Part shown: positions 50,741 through 60,832 of the stretch, in pieces
Position numbering within the stretch: the stretch's first letter is position 1
Layout of the letters: each line of letters starts with the position of its first letter
Assembly: GCA_012103505.1 (NCBI GenBank)
Contig: WLWP01000001.1
Span: 4,340,001 to 4,404,000 of the forward strand
Direction: 5' to 3'
DNA length: 64,000 nt
Source: Pseudomonadales bacterium
GTDB lineage: Bacteria; Pseudomonadota; Gammaproteobacteria; Pseudomonadales; Azotimanducaceae
Program-made: the position numbers and the translations under genes
Notes under the pieces: generated by a model
Databases searched by the model: none
What the model saw: the letters and a program-made list of their open reading frames with translations, nothing else
Told to the model about the DNA's origin: nothing

Positions 50741-51043
50741 TCAGTTGAGAAGCTCTAACAAGGCCTGCTGTTTGTCCTCCGCGAGCCGCCGATATGCGCG
50801 AACTAAACGGTGTTCTTCATCGCTAAGGGTGCGACCGAAGAGGCTTTCGATTTCATCATGGAGTGGCGGCGCGATCTCTGCATCCCGAACTTCCGATGGA
50901 ACGCCGCTGAAGGATTGTTCCAGGCGCGCTACAATCTCTGAATTCATGCTTCGACGGTAGTACTTCGCTGCATCTGCGATCTGATTGCGTAGCGTAATTG
51001 GGAATCGAACCACAAATTTGTAGGGTTTTTCCTTTGGATCCAT
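50741..51043 (-). CDS. Arc-family ribbon-helix-helix DNA-binding protein
   Basis: YKFVVRFPITLRNQIADAAKYYRRSMNSEIVARLEQSF, an Arc-type RHH. Its stop is 2 nt from the response regulator start. Confidence 0.85.
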   Translation of the reverse strand: MDPKEKPYKFVVRFPITLRNQIADAAKYYRRSMNSEIVARLEQSFSGVPSEVRDAEIAPPLHDEIESLFGRTLSDEEHRLVRAYRRLAEDKQQALLELLN

Positions 51044-51173
51044 AAGCCTAGCCGCTCCCGAGCTCGTGTGACCCTAACGTTGATTGCATGGGGTCGCAAT
51101 GATGGCATTTTGATATCAGCTTGCGGCGATGCAAGCAAATTGAGTAGACCCGAAAACGTGTCTAGTAACCCGG

Positions 51174-51950
51174 ATGGAGAGGAACGAATTGACTGAATTA
51201 CAGCCACTGGTGAGAGACAACATTCGATTAGCCGCAACGGTGATGTTGCTACGCGAGGGTGTGAATGGCTTCGAAGTCTACATGGTGCAACGGCCTGGTC
51301 GTGGTGACTTTCCTGATCTACATGTCTTTCCAGGTGGGAAAGTTGATGAGGCGGATTATGCACCGAATATATGCTTCGGCTTAGAAGATGAAGTCGCCAG
51401 TCGCCTACTGGGTGTTGCAGCTGGGGGCTTGCGTTACTGGGTTGCGGTGGCGCGCGAGTGTTTCGAAGAGTGTGGAGTCCTGCTAGTGCGTCGCGATGGC
51501 CAACCGGTCGTCTTCGAAGAACCGACTGCAGCTCGTTTCCACGATTATCGCGAAGACTTGCTCGCAGACAAGATTACGTTTGCTGAGATATGTACAGCGG
51601 AGAATCTGCAGGTTGATTGTTCCCGGCTAGGTTACTTTAGTCATTGGATCACGCCGGAAATGGCACCGCGGAGATTCGACACAAGGTTTTTTGTCGCTGC
51701 GATGCCTAACGACCAGGCTACTCTCGCGCACACGAACGAGACTGCTGATGATGAATGGGAGAAACCAGCAGCTGCACTCGCAAACAAAGATAGCGGCTTA
51801 TGGCAGATGATAGACCCCACCCTCAGATCGCTTGAGACGTTGAGTAAATATAAATCGGTTGAGCAAGCGCTTGTCGATATCCAACAAGGGGACCACCTCA
51901 TGCCGCTGACTGACGCTTTGTCCCGTCAGGGCATGCAAACGTTGCGCTAG
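51174..51950 (+). CDS. NUDIX hydrolase (NUDT19-like long form)
   Basis: VYMVQRPGRGDFPDLHVFPGGKVDEADY ... WVAVARECFEECGVLLVR (split Nudix box) ... LGYFSHWITPEMAPRRFDTRFFVAAMP. Confidence 0.85.
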   Translation: MERNELTELQPLVRDNIRLAATVMLLREGVNGFEVYMVQRPGRGDFPDLHVFPGGKVDEADYAPNICFGLEDEVASRLLGVAAGGLRYWVAVARECFEECGVLLVRRDGQPVVFEEPTAARFHDYREDLLADKITFAEICTAENLQVDCSRLGYFSHWITPEMAPRRFDTRFFVAAMPNDQATLAHTNETADDEWEKPAAALANKDSGLWQMIDPTLRSLETLSKYKSVEQALVDIQQGDHLMPLTDALSRQGMQTLR

Positions 51951-51951
51951 C

Positions 51952-52632
51952 GTGATCAGCATTGCGAATCTCGCAAAGACTTATCTCGACGGGGACCGTC
52001 TTGTTGAGGTCTTGAAGGCGCTTTCCTTGGAAGTATCAACTGGCGCGTCTCTCGCCATTACTGGACCTAGTGGGTCTGGAAAATCCACATTGTTGAATAT
52101 CATCGCTGGGCTCGTCCAAGCTGATGCCGGTACTGTTGAAATTGGCGTAGACGGGTTACGTGTAGCTTTGCAATCTAGTACGGAGAAGGAGCGGACCGCA
52201 TTTCGTCGACAGAACATCGGCTACGTTCATCAGTTCTTTAATCTCGTACCAACCCTTACGGTGTGGGAAAACGTGGCGTTGCCTGGGGTCCTTAACAAGA
52301 AAACCGGTGCGCGCGACAGAGCCATGGATCTGTTGGCAGAGTTTGGTCTTGAAGATAGAGCGGATGCGTTTCCAGATATTCTTTCGGGTGGCGAGCAGCA
52401 GCGGGTTGCGGTGGCGCGAGCGATGATTATAGAGCCTGCCGTCGTTCTTGCAGATGAACCAACAGGAAATCTTGATCAGGAGAACACCGATGCGGTGACC
52501 CGGCTGTTGTTCGATTCCTGTGATCAGTTTTCAACAACACTAATAGTTGCGACCCATAGTGAGGCCGTCGCTTCGTTGGCAGACGACCGACTCGAGTTAG
52601 GCAAGCCGAGTCTTGAGATTCTTGTCGGTTGA
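51952..52632 (+). CDS. ABC transporter ATP-binding protein (LolD/MacB-like; AttE-type by context)
   Basis: [52 protein letters not shown] start. Confidence 0.93.
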   Translation: MISIANLAKTYLDGDRLVEVLKALSLEVSTGASLAITGPSGSGKSTLLNIIAGLVQADAGTVEIGVDGLRVALQSSTEKERTAFRRQNIGYVHQFFNLVPTLTVWENVALPGVLNKKTGARDRAMDLLAEFGLEDRADAFPDILSGGEQQRVAVARAMIIEPAVVLADEPTGNLDQENTDAVTRLLFDSCDQFSTTLIVATHSEAVASLADDRLELGKPSLEILVG

Positions 52633-53615
52633 TTGCGCGCGCGCTAATTCGATTCTTGCAAAGGTCGCCGTGGTCGTCCGGTATGGCGGTGCTTGGCGTC
52701 GTCCTCGGAGTCACGTCGATTGTCTCCGTCCACTTAGTGAGTGCGAGTGTTGCATCGCAACTAGATAGCCTTGTACCGCAATCTCTAAAGGGACTCGATC
52801 TTGCTTTGACCCGCGATGAAGGCCTCGTTGAAGCAGCCGAATACTTCGACCTCCGCAGGCAGTGGCGTGCTGGTGAACTGCCTGAGATACAAGCGATGTG
52901 GCCTGTGATAGATGAAACGCTGCTAATCGCAGGGCGCCGAGTTCGTGTGCTCGGTATCGATTTCATCGCGCGAATTGAAGCGATGCCTGAGAGCACTGCG
53001 GAATTCGGCGGTGTTAACACGTCAGCGTTGACGCGTGTGAGCGACGGCATTTGGGTATCTAAAAACACGCGTGAGCTCATCGCAGCAGATACCCGGTTCG
53101 ACCAGCTGACGGTTGTCGGCGAACTCGACGTTGTAGACCTCATCGTATTGGACATAGGTCCGGCGCAGGTGCTGTTGGACTGGGCGCGGCAAGACACGAT
53201 CTCTTACGTCGCCTTGGCGATGGAGAATCCGGTGTTGGATGCTTATAGATGGCTTGATGACATAGCCCCAGGTGCAAGTGCGGGATTGCCGGAGATTACA
53301 ACAGTAGACATCCCTAATTGGCAGACTAAAGGGCTGGGTGAACTGCAGCCCGCAAATCGTTTTGGCCGTGCAGTACTTTTTAACGTTGGTGCCTTAGGTT
53401 TACTCGCGTTGGTTGTATCGTGGTTTCTGATTTACCAAGTCGCCGTTGCCTGGCTAAGACGGCTATGGCAAGTGTTCTCCCGCCTGCACGTTCTCGGTGT
53501 GAGTAGTGCCGAACTCAGAGGGTACTTTCTTGGTTTGATGTCGGCTTTAGGGGTGATTGCGGGTGCAATCGGATTGTGGTGGGGACACGCGTTGGCGAGT
53601 TCTTATTGCAGGTAG
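52629..53615 (+). pseudogene. FtsX-like ABC permease, N-terminal part of a frameshifted gene
   Basis: N-terminal TM, periplasmic region and TM helices, ending abruptly at GLWWGHALASSYCR*. The next ORF continues the family sequence in a different frame. Confidence 0.75.
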
Positions 53616-54985
53616 GGATAGGCGGGGACTTCAATTTGAGTTTGGATAGCTGGCTAGTCCTGAAAGCGTTTGGGTCGTCGCTCTTTGTCTGTAGCGTGGG
53701 TGGCTTTTGGGCTTATAAAAATATCCGGCGTGAAACAGCGTCAGCGGGACCTGCTCGGGTTTGGGTTTTGGCGGTGGGGATGAGCGGCGTCGCGGTCGGA
53801 ATATTCTGGCAAAATTCTGGTCTGCTGGGCGCTTTTCTTGCGATTGCGTGTGCGTGTGTAGTTCTGTTAGCAGCGTTGTTGCCCGCGTTAAGTTTGCTAA
53901 AGAACCTAAGCAGCAAGCTGACCGGGAGTCTCCTTCTTAGGATGAGTTTGCGGGAAGTCGTATGGTTTCCTGGAGACTTGTGGATCGCACTGGGAGGTCT
54001 TGTCTTAGCTGTCGCAACGGCAGTTGGTGTAAGTCTGATGGTAGACAGTTTTCGTGCCGAGTTTAGTCAGATGTTAGAGCAGCGGCTGAGTTATGACTTT
54101 AGTATTGAGGGAGAGCCTGCCGCGTTGACGGAGTTGCTCGAGGCTACTGAGATCAGCGGATCGGTGAGTCGCGTGCAAGCCTATTATGAATGGCGTGAAA
54201 GGATAAGTGGCGTCCCCGTTGCCATCAGTTATAGCCACCTCGATAGATCGGAAAGCCGAAGATACGGCTTTGCTGCACCGCTCGCAGACACCGAGGTGAT
54301 GGTTTCTGAACAGACTGCGCGACTGCTCAAAGTTGATGCTGGACACCCCTTGCAAATTGACGGCGTGGGCTATCGAATTGTGCATGTGTTCAAAAGTTTC
54401 GGTGACATGCTACCTCGCATAGTTATGCATCTTGGCGCGAGACCTCGGGATGCGCCGCTATCTTCGGTAAGCCTTTCGCTCATCGATCCGGAGATCGACC
54501 TGGCCAAGACCTTGCCAGTACAAGGAGACCTTCGGTGGCAGAGTCAGAGCACTATTCGTGATCTGGCTCTGGAGACGTTCGATAGGACCTTTGCGATAAC
54601 TTCGATTCTGATATTTATCGCCGTTATGGTTGCCGGTATTGGCATCTATATAGCTACGACTGTTTTACGACTGAATCAACAAGCGAGCGCACGTCTTCTT
54701 GTTGGCATGGGGATCAGTCGGGCGGAAGTCTGGGGGATAGATTTTGCGCGAGGTTTTGGCATTGGCGTGATCGCGTGTCTCCTGGCGCTGCCATTGGGCT
54801 GTGCGATTGGTTGGCTGTTGTGTAGCGTTGTAAATCCACGTGCTTTTGGATGGAGCGTCACTTTGCTAATTGAAATGAAGTCGATTGTGCTTCCTCTCGC
54901 GTGGGGAATGCTCGCTGCGGTTTTGGCAACGTTGATAAGAGTCGGGCAACGAGAACAGGGGCGGATGGATGCAGTCGCTCGTTAG
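53576..54985 (+). pseudogene. FtsX-like ABC permease, C-terminal part of the frameshifted gene
   Basis: Continues as EFLLQVGIGGDFNLSLDSWLVLKAFG..., with FtsX-type terminal TM helices (TFAITSILIFIAVMVAGIGIYIATTVLRLNQQASARLLVGMG). Confidence 0.75.
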
Positions 54986-56123
54986 AGCCGTTTTATTTGT
55001 TTGCTTGTTTGTGAGTGGCTGTGGCCTGGAACCCGAGGCTTCTACGCCAACGCGTGGAATGACACGGGTGGGAGATGTGTTAGGAGATGCAACATCGGGC
55101 GAAGATGCTTTCGCACGCGCGGAAGTCGTTAGGCCTTTTGTTTTCCCTCGGGACCATGGCCCCCATCCTAGGTTCAAATCAGAGTGGTGGTATCTAACCG
55201 CAACGATGCAAAGCAGCTCTGGCGAAGAGTTCGGCATGCAGTTCACGTTGTTCCGACGGGCGCTGCGCGCATCTGCGCTCGGAGAGAGTGCTTGGCAATC
55301 CGGACAGCTGTACATGGCGCATGTTGCGATCACCGATGTTGCCAATCAGCGCCATTTACACGATCAGAGATTAGCACGCGGGCACCCTGAATCAGCTGGA
55401 GTAGAGCTTGTTCCCGAGTATCGAGTTTATCTAGAAGATTGGCTTCTGAAAGGGTTTGTAGGTGATGGCAAGACTGACCAGGTTGAACTCGATTTAACAA
55501 CACACAGCAGTGCTGGATTCAGCTTGAATCTTAAGCTTTCGCAAACTCAGCCCATATTGCTTCAGGGCGATAGTGGCCTGTCCGCCAAGGGTCCAGGCCA
55601 GGCGAGCTATTACTATTCAATACCCAGCATGTCTGTGCAGGGGGAAATTGAAATCTTGGGGCAGAGCACTAAGGTCACAGGTAAAGCTTGGCTCGATCGG
55701 GAGTGGAGTACCTCGGTCCTAGGCGCTGAGTTAGTGGGTTGGGATTGGTTTGCACTTCACCTAGATGACGAATCGGAGCTGACCTTGTTTCAATTGCGTC
55801 GCAAGGATTGTCAGCCTGATGCGTACAACAAAGCCCTTGCTGTTGATGCGGATGGGACGCGGCGAGATTTCGGCGCAGGCGAACTGCGTTTCGAGCCACG
55901 AAAATTGTGGCGTGACGCCGTGGGTACGGACTGGCCGATCGAATGGACAGTGACAGCAGGCTCTGCTCGTTACCAAATTACAGCGATGGTACCTGATCAA
56001 ATAATGGACACGGGTATTCGTTACTGGGAAGGAATAGTGGCAGTGAGTGAGGCAGGTCAAAGTGTCGGTAGAGGATATTTGGAAATGACGGGTTATGAGG
56101 GAGTGCAGTCATGCGACGGGTAA
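54969..56123 (+). CDS. AttH/CrtC-like lipocalin-type lipoprotein
   Basis: Lipobox LFVSGCGLEP, VFPRDHGPHPRFKSEWWYLTATMQSSSGEEFGMQFTLFR, GKAWLDREWSTSVLGAELVGWDWFALHLDD. Confidence 0.9.
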   Translation: MQSLVRAVLFVCLFVSGCGLEPEASTPTRGMTRVGDVLGDATSGEDAFARAEVVRPFVFPRDHGPHPRFKSEWWYLTATMQSSSGEEFGMQFTLFRRALRASALGESAWQSGQLYMAHVAITDVANQRHLHDQRLARGHPESAGVELVPEYRVYLEDWLLKGFVGDGKTDQVELDLTTHSSAGFSLNLKLSQTQPILLQGDSGLSAKGPGQASYYYSIPSMSVQGEIEILGQSTKVTGKAWLDREWSTSVLGAELVGWDWFALHLDDESELTLFQLRRKDCQPDAYNKALAVDADGTRRDFGAGELRFEPRKLWRDAVGTDWPIEWTVTAGSARYQITAMVPDQIMDTGIRYWEGIVAVSEAGQSVGRGYLEMTGYEGVQSCDG

Positions 56124-56716
56124 AAGGCAAAGTGCATCGTTTAGATTGGGAACACTTAGATTCGACGTACGATACGGATGCCGGTTTGATTCTCTTTGAG
56201 AAACGCATGGACAGTCTCCGCAATCCGCGGAACGAACAATTGTTTGATCGACTTGTTCTTGAGTCGGTAGATTGGGTCAATGTTGTCGCTCTCGATGCAG
56301 AGCGACGATCGGTGATGATTCGGCAATACCGGTTTGGTGTGGGGTACACCACGTTGGAGACGCCGGGTGGCATGGTGGATGCTGGTGAAGACTCGCGGAC
56401 AGCCGCCGAGAGAGAGTTGTACGAGGAGACAGGCTATCGGGCGGCTCGATGGACCTACCTCGGCGCCGTAGAACCAAATCCAGCAATACACGACAACCTT
56501 TGCCACCATTGGCTTGCTGAAGGCGTTTACCAGGATGGCGATCAAGAGCTTGGAGACGGTGAGTCGATTAGCGTTGAACTCATGGATGAGAACGCAGTGA
56601 AAGAGGCTGTTCAGTCTGGTGAACTTAGACACGCACTTGCGCTGTCTGCTTTGGCGCGGGTTTTCCAGTTGTGGCCGATGCCCTGCGTAATGAACTTTGA
56701 TCCAGAGATCGACTAG
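56111..56716 (+). CDS. NUDIX hydrolase (ADP-ribose pyrophosphatase-like)
   Basis: TLETPGGMVDAGEDSRTAAERELYEETGYRAARW (Nudix box). Confidence 0.88.
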   Translation: MRRVKGKVHRLDWEHLDSTYDTDAGLILFEKRMDSLRNPRNEQLFDRLVLESVDWVNVVALDAERRSVMIRQYRFGVGYTTLETPGGMVDAGEDSRTAAERELYEETGYRAARWTYLGAVEPNPAIHDNLCHHWLAEGVYQDGDQELGDGESISVELMDENAVKEAVQSGELRHALALSALARVFQLWPMPCVMNFDPEID

Positions 56717-56821
56717 AGTGAAGCAGAAGGTTCGATCTGAACAACTAAACACGGTAGATAACAACCGCGCCGCTTAAAACCGCGGAAGACAACAAGCGCG
56801 TGCAATTGAGCGAGAGGAACT

Positions 56822-57223
56822 ATGGTCGATTTATTGGAATACATGCCGTTTGCGAACACGCTTGGTTTGGCAATTGAAAGTGCTACGCCAGAAGCCATTA
56901 TTGGTCGGATTGTGGTCGAAGAAAAAATATGCACCACCGGAAAAATCATGCACGGTGGCGCGATTATGGCGTTTGCCGACACCCTTGGAGCGATGGGTGC
57001 TTTTCTTAATCTCCCTGAGGGCGCTAAAGCAACGACGACGATCGAAAGTAAGACTAACTTCTTAGGCGCGGCGCCTAAGGGCGCTACTGTCGTCGGCACA
57101 TGTACGCCCGTTCATGTTGGGCGTCGTACTTCAGTTTGGCAGACACGACTTGTGCATACCAACGCCGAGGGCAAAGAAAAGGCTGTTGCACTTGTGACGC
57201 AAACGCAGATGGTGCTTGCTTGA
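56822..57223 (+). CDS. PaaI-like hotdog-fold thioesterase
   Basis: MHGGAIMAFADTLGAMGAFLNLPEGAKATTTIESKTNFLGAAPKGATVVG. Confidence 0.87.
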   Translation: MVDLLEYMPFANTLGLAIESATPEAIIGRIVVEEKICTTGKIMHGGAIMAFADTLGAMGAFLNLPEGAKATTTIESKTNFLGAAPKGATVVGTCTPVHVGRRTSVWQTRLVHTNAEGKEKAVALVTQTQMVLA

Positions 57224-57307
57224 ACGCAAAGTCTTCACAAATCAATGCTTTACCACCGGGAAGAAAGTTGTTGAAATGCCGGATTGGTCTAGTGAGTTGT
57301 TGCCCAA

Positions 57308-59299
57308 ATGAGTGAAGGTCCGAGCCCGCGCGAGTCTTACGCGAAGATGGTCAATCGTCCTGTGACACCGGTACCGAATTCGGGCCGACTCTTGCTCGTG
57401 GACGACAAGCAGGAGCTGCTTACCTCGTTGCACCATCTTGTCACTCTATATGGCTATGAAGCAGACCAAGCTCTGGGTGGCCAAGCGGCTATGGACGCCC
57501 TGGCAAACCAAGAATATGACGTGGTCCTGCTGGACCTGATCATGCCGGAGATAAGCGGCCACGATATCTTGGATTTCGCCGCTCGAGAAAAGCTTGCCAG
57601 CAAAATTATCGTCGTCAGTGGTGATTCAAGCTTTAGTGGTGTCAAACACGCATTGCACTGCGGCGCCTTCGATTTTGTTAAAAAGCCGTATGAAGCTGCG
57701 GAACTGATTGCCACGATGGAAACAGCGCTCAGGCAAGTGCAGCTCGAGTATCGGCATGACGAGATGCAGAGTCAGCTCAAAGAGTCTGAAGAGTTGCATC
57801 GCTTCATCGTCAACAGCTCACCTGACTTAGTCTATATGTTAGATCGCAACGGTTGTTTCACATTTGTTAATGACCGTTTGGAAAGTATGCTCGGTTTTTC
57901 GCGCGACACACTTGTCGGAAAGCACTTTTCTGAACTGATTGATGCTGATGATATAGAGAAGGCGCGCAATCTCTTCAACGAGCGACGCACCGGGGATCGA
58001 GCTGTTAAGAATGAAGAGATTCGGTTACGCAGCAACCTACAAGAGAGACGTGAAGGTTTATCGCGAGCACAGACGATTTGGGCTGAGCTCACCGCGATGG
58101 GGATGTACGCCGACAGTGTTGAGCGGACCCGGGCTAATTTCATCGGCACGTTTGGTACGGCGCGCGATATCAGCGCACGGAAAGAAGCCGAAGAGCTGAT
58201 CAACTTTCAGGCTTATCACGATCTGCTAACCCACCTACCCAATCGAGCTTTGTTGAAAGACCGTCTCGGGCTCGCGATTGCCCATGCCCAGCGTAACAAG
58301 CGTAAGTTGGCGACAATGTTCCTCGATCTGGACCGGTTTAAGCTCGTCAACGATACGCTCGGGCACAACATGGGCGACCGACTTCTAAAGGCTGTTGCCA
58401 ATCGGCTGCAGAGTTGCCTGCGCAGTGGGGATACGTTGTCTCGTTTTGGCGGCGACGAGTTCACGCTCTTGTTGCCAGAAGTAAGAACGCGGGACGACGT
58501 CGTTGTCATCGCTGAAAAAATACTCGATCGTTTAAACGAACCTTTTGTTATCGATGGTCACGAGCTCTTTGTTGGCGCCAGCATTGGTATCTCTATGTAT
58601 CCCGAAGGGGGCGATACAGGGGAATCGTTGGTGCAAAACGCCGACATCGCGATGTATCACGTGAAGAGTCGTGGCAAGAACGGTTATCAGTTCTTCTCGG
58701 AAGAGATGAACCATCAATTCTCAACACGCTTGAGCATGGAGAGGGAACTGCGTAATGCCTTGCTCCAGGGTGAATTTGAAGTTTTCTACCAGCCGCAGGT
58801 GTGCCTCGCTGATGGGCGCGTCACAGGCGTCGAAGCGTTAGTGCGGTGGCGCCATGGCGTAAGAGGGTTGATTGAGCCGTCTGAATTTATGCCATTGGCT
58901 GCGGAAACCGGTCTCATCATGCAGATCGATGAGTTCGTTCAAGATCAGGCATTCCGCGACGTTGCCACTTGGCGCCGAGATGGCTTCAGCGACATGCAAG
59001 TTTCAGTGAACTTAACTTCTGCTCAGATCGAACAGGAAGGATTTGTTGGACGTTTCGTTGGGGCGCTTGAAGCATCAGGGCTTGAGGCGGAGGGCGTGAT
59101 TCTCGAAATCACAGAGAATACATTGATGCAAGATATCGAAGTGATCATCCCCAAGCTCAAAGAAGTTCAAAGCTTAGGAGCGCGCATAGCGATTGATGAC
59201 TTTGGTACGGGCTATTCATCACTCGCGTACCTGCAGCAATTCCCGATCAACACGCTTAAGCTTTGTGGGAGACATCCGTGCGGATGCATCTGGCGCTAG
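57308..59299 (+). CDS. REC-PAS-GGDEF-EAL signalling protein, truncated within the EAL domain by a frameshift
   Basis: REC (LLVDDKQELLTSL...VVLLDLIMPEISGHDIL), PAS, SRFGGDEFTLLLPE, EALVRWRHG, DDFGTGYSSLAYLQQFPINTLK, then out of frame (LCGRHPCGCIWR*). Confidence 0.9.
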   Translation: MSEGPSPRESYAKMVNRPVTPVPNSGRLLLVDDKQELLTSLHHLVTLYGYEADQALGGQAAMDALANQEYDVVLLDLIMPEISGHDILDFAAREKLASKIIVVSGDSSFSGVKHALHCGAFDFVKKPYEAAELIATMETALRQVQLEYRHDEMQSQLKESEELHRFIVNSSPDLVYMLDRNGCFTFVNDRLESMLGFSRDTLVGKHFSELIDADDIEKARNLFNERRTGDRAVKNEEIRLRSNLQERREGLSRAQTIWAELTAMGMYADSVERTRANFIGTFGTARDISARKEAEELINFQAYHDLLTHLPNRALLKDRLGLAIAHAQRNKRKLATMFLDLDRFKLVNDTLGHNMGDRLLKAVANRLQSCLRSGDTLSRFGGDEFTLLLPEVRTRDDVVVIAEKILDRLNEPFVIDGHELFVGASIGISMYPEGGDTGESLVQNADIAMYHVKSRGKNGYQFFSEEMNHQFSTRLSMERELRNALLQGEFEVFYQPQVCLADGRVTGVEALVRWRHGVRGLIEPSEFMPLAAETGLIMQIDEFVQDQAFRDVATWRRDGFSDMQVSVNLTSAQIEQEGFVGRFVGALEASGLEAEGVILEITENTLMQDIEVIIPKLKEVQSLGARIAIDDFGTGYSSLAYLQQFPINTLKLCGRHPCGCIWR

Positions 59300-59525
59300 T
59301 ATTGTCGATGCCATAGTTGCGATGGCGCGTGGCTTGAAATTAGACCTTGTTGCTGAGGGTGTGGAGAATCGAACCCAACTTCGTTACCTCGCAGAGCAAG
59401 GTTGCGAGGAGGTCCAGGGCTATATCTTCTCCCCGGCTTTACCCGCGAGCGAGCTGCTATCATTGTTGAGCGACAATGCCTTCCAAGAGCTGATAGCTGC
59501 TAGTCCAGTAGCTGTGACCGCGTAA
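59193..59525 (+). pseudogene. Out-of-frame C-terminal remainder of the EAL domain
   Basis: From about 59262 this frame reads SFVGDIRADASGASIVDAIVAMARGLKLDLVAEGVENRTQLRYLAEQGCEEVQGYIFSPALPASEL, a canonical EAL C-terminus. Confidence 0.88.
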
Positions 59526-59588
59526 AACGTAGAGTTTTGTAGACAATTTCCCTATAGTTCGCGGTCCTCTGCGCAGCACAGTATCGAC

Positions 59589-60815
59589 ATGAAAGGGTTC
59601 ACAACGCGAAATGTCCACAGCGATCGTCAAAGTACGATCGAGCATGGCTCTGTGCATAAACCAATCCACACCTCAGTGGCTTACGGGTACGAAAGCACGC
59701 GGGAATTGGCGGCTGTGTTTCAAGGTAAGCAAGCAGGACATACCTACTCACGACAGATAAATCCCACTGTAGAGGCGCTCGAGGACAAAATCACGACCAT
59801 GGAGGATGGACTCCGTACCGTGTGTTTCAGCACAGGCATGGCGGCCATAGGCACAACCTTCTTTTCGTTACTACGTGCGGGTGATCATGTCATCAGTAGT
59901 GCGTTTCTATTTGGCAACACTAACAGCTTGTTTAATTCGTTCGCGACGCACGGCATCGAAGTCTCTTTTGTTGACGCGACAAATGCTCAGGAAGTGCAAG
60001 CGGCAATTCGACCTAACACCCGGATGGTGTTCGTTGAGACCATTGCGAATCCGCGTACACAGGTAACGGCGCTTGCCGAGATCGGCGAGCTATGTGATGA
60101 GCATGGGCTTATCTATTTTGTTGATAACACAATGACATCACCGTTTCTGTTCCAAGCGGCCTCAGTCAAGGCAAGTCTGGTCATCAACAGTTTGACCAAG
60201 TACATCGGCGGCCATGGCAATGCATTGGGCGGGTCAGTGACCGAGATGGGTCATTTCGACTGGGGTAAGTACGACCACATCTACGATGACTATCGATCCG
60301 GTAACGAACAGATGTGGGGTCTGACACAGATTAAGAAAAAGGGTCTCAGAGATTTTGGTGCTGCCCTCAGTGCAGAACCTGCCCATCACTTATCAGTGGG
60401 TTCAGAGACCCTCGCACTCCGGCTGGAGAGACAGTGTCAGAACGCACAAGCGTTGGCTGATTACTTGGATGGCCACGGTCAGGTAGATAAGGTTTACTAT
60501 CCGGGACTACAGGATCACCCTCAGTATCAACGGTCGAGGGATTTGTTTCGCTATCCCGGTGCGATCTTGAGTTTTGAACTTAATCATGACGTGGATCTTT
60601 GGGCGTACATGGACCGGCTCAAAGTCGTTATTAAGTCCACCAACCTAGGCGACAATCGCACGCTCGCAATTCCAGTAGCCCACTCAATCTATTATGAAAT
60701 GGGTCCTGAGCGACGCGCTAGTATGGGCATAGATGACTCACTAATTAGAATCTCAGTTGGCATTGAAGATACGAGTGATCTCATCGATGATTTTGCGAAC
60801 GCGTTTGCTGACTGA
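59589..60815 (+). CDS. Cys/Met metabolism PLP-dependent enzyme (cystathionine gamma-synthase/O-succinylhomoserine sulfhydrylase family)
   Basis: TYSRQINPTVEALEDKITTMEDG, CFSTGMAAIGTTFFSLLRAGDHV, NSLTKYIGGHGNALGG (PLP lysine). Confidence 0.92.
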   Translation: MKGFTTRNVHSDRQSTIEHGSVHKPIHTSVAYGYESTRELAAVFQGKQAGHTYSRQINPTVEALEDKITTMEDGLRTVCFSTGMAAIGTTFFSLLRAGDHVISSAFLFGNTNSLFNSFATHGIEVSFVDATNAQEVQAAIRPNTRMVFVETIANPRTQVTALAEIGELCDEHGLIYFVDNTMTSPFLFQAASVKASLVINSLTKYIGGHGNALGGSVTEMGHFDWGKYDHIYDDYRSGNEQMWGLTQIKKKGLRDFGAALSAEPAHHLSVGSETLALRLERQCQNAQALADYLDGHGQVDKVYYPGLQDHPQYQRSRDLFRYPGAILSFELNHDVDLWAYMDRLKVVIKSTNLGDNRTLAIPVAHSIYYEMGPERRASMGIDDSLIRISVGIEDTSDLIDDFANAFAD

Positions 60816-60832
60816 TTGACCCAGGGGGAAAA

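Noticed and set aside
53576-53615. Programmed -1 ribosomal frameshift in the permease
   Set aside because: No convincing X_XXY_YYZ slippery heptamer seen in the 40-nt overlap; mutation or sequencing error is simpler.
56156-56764. 202-aa ORF antisense to the NUDIX gene
   Set aside because: The opposite strand carries a clear Nudix box protein; the antisense translation has no recognisable domain.
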